From the NCBI GenBank assembly GCA_003452735.1, contig DMNL01000127.1, positions 1 to 14,068 on the forward strand: a stretch of 14,068 nucleotides of DNA, written 5' to 3'. A program made the translations under genes and the position numbers. The notes under the pieces were generated by a model. It was given only the letters and a program-made list of their open reading frames with translations. It ran no database searches and was not told the origin of the DNA. The stretch is from Spirochaetaceae bacterium (GTDB lineage: Bacteria > Spirochaetota > Spirochaetia > Treponematales > Rectinemataceae). This document shows, piece after piece, positions 13,465-14,068 of the stretch (position 1 is the first letter of the stretch; each line of letters begins with the position of its first letter).

Positions 13465-13478
13465 GCGATGTTCTTTAT

Positions 13479-13967
13479 ATGAGACATTCAAGGATATTAT
13501 CAGAAGGATCCTGGTACCATGTTTTTGCCAAGATCAATAGAGGAGAATGCATATTTGACAATAAAGAGATAAAGCGACTATTCCTCAAGGTAGTTCTGCG
13601 TGCAAAAACTAAAGCAAGGCATCCTTATAAATTTGAAATTGCCAATTTTTGTATTATGGGCAACCACATTCATTTTTTAATCAGGCCTGCAAAAGGAGAA
13701 TCTCTATCAAAAATAATGCAATGGATATTGTCAGTATTTGCTATACATTATAACAAAATAATACAAGCAAATGGTCATGTATGGCATGACCGTTTTAAGA
13801 GCGTAATAATTAATACCATCAGGCAATTTATTTTAGTATATGAATATATAAGCAACAACCCTATAAAAGCAGGCCTTTGCACATTATCTTCAGCATATCA
13901 ATACTGTGGTGAATATTTTATATCAAAAGATGATTTTCGGATTATAGAGAAAGATTTCAAGTTTTAA
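13479..13967 (+). CDS. REP-associated tyrosine transposase (RAYT, Y1/IS200-like)
   Basis: 162 residues, complete length for this group. It has the HUH metal-binding motif as GNHIHFLIRP (His63, His65) and the catalytic-tyrosine helix as VYEYISNNPIKAG (Tyr123), with the usual GHVWHDRFKS between them; the N-terminal SEGSWYHVFAKINRGECIF is also typical. These enzymes cut and join single-stranded DNA at short hairpin repeats and are usually single-copy and domesticated rather than flanked by insertion-sequence ends. No terminal inverted repeats or target duplication are evident. No clear ribosome-binding site precedes the ATG at 13479. All active-site residues are present, so it appears functional. 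It is the obvious candidate partner, by proximity only, for the dispersed word. Confidence 0.9.
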   Translation: MRHSRILSEGSWYHVFAKINRGECIFDNKEIKRLFLKVVLRAKTKARHPYKFEIANFCIMGNHIHFLIRPAKGESLSKIMQWILSVFAIHYNKIIQANGHVWHDRFKSVIINTIRQFILVYEYISNNPIKAGLCTLSSAYQYCGEYFISKDDFRIIEKDFKF

Positions 13968-14068
13968 TCAAAATAAGCCTTAAAAAGCTCTCTTCTGACC
14001 CTCTTCAAAGGTCCACGAATATTCTGGCATAGGTTGTAGGAATAAGAATAGAGACAGGATTTTGCAGG

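Larger units (their letters stand above)
13145..13478. other. 334-bp intergenic region before the transposase gene
   Basis: Divergent gap between the RocB-like gene and the RAYT. It holds repeat copy 20, a possible short hydrophobic ORF with the repeat as ribosome-binding site, a 6-bp inverted repeat TGTATG/CATACA (13263-13268 with 13285-13290) and a hairpin followed by a T-rich tract. No convincing promoter pair was found. Confidence 0.6.

Noticed and set aside
13964..14068. Minus-strand frame open to the window edge, 35 codons ending in a stop at 13964
   Set aside because: It could be the 3' end of a convergent gene, but two other minus frames are nearly as long and no family is recognisable; too short to call.

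Overview
The window looks like a chromosomal segment of a spirochaete, probably Treponema-like (confidence about 0.6). Four things point that way: the dnaX-ybaB-recR order just after an SRP RNA gene; a DnaX that starts FEVTA rather than with the usual YRKYRP-type start; a short, archaeal-type UMP kinase; and a lipoprotein with a relaxed, spirochaete-style lipobox. Base composition is AT-rich to moderate, and no tRNA encodes its CCA end.

Layout, left to right. The 3' part of a DusB-type tRNA-dihydrouridine synthase (+) is followed by a convergent solute-binding lipoprotein (-). A divergent YhcC/YtqA-family radical SAM gene (+) comes next. A stable-RNA cluster (3239-3900, +) holds tRNA-Ser(UGA), tRNA-Ser(GCU), tRNA-Arg(GCG), tRNA-Ser(CGA), tRNA-Ser(GGA) and the small bacterial SRP RNA. 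Together these four serine tRNAs can read all six serine codons. Then dnaX, ybaB/ebfC and recR (replication and recombinational repair) run into an RsbT-like ATPase and a sensory [FeFe]-hydrogenase-like iron-sulfur protein, which are translationally coupled. A GH63/trehalase-like glycosidase (+) with a textbook promoter follows. Next come pyrH and a RocB-like M20 metallopeptidase on the minus strand. The window ends with a RAYT/Y1 transposase (+).

The most striking signal is not a gene. A 12-14 nt word, consensus AAACCTCCGTCCC(C/T), or GGGGACGGAGGTTT on the other strand, occurs 20 times in 14 kb, on both strands. Eighteen copies lie inside protein-coding genes. They use all six possible reading phases of the word and give TSVP, PPSL/PPSP, LRP, GDGG, GRRF or GTEV. 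Several copies appear to replace ordinary family residues at structurally normal positions rather than insert new ones. That resembles a DNA uptake sequence or another genome-wide recognition word more than a transposed element. A RAYT-type transposase 219 bp from one copy offers a competing REP-like explanation. The structural RNAs, the dnaX ATPase region and the glycosidase gene carry no copies.

Secondary points of interest: an A8 run just after DnaX domain III that could produce a short gamma-like form; an Arg tRNA with anticodon GCG instead of the usual bacterial ACG; an Ala in place of the proton-relay Cys of the hydrogenase-like sensor; and a possible 41-residue hydrophobic peptide whose ribosome-binding site would be a copy of the repeat.
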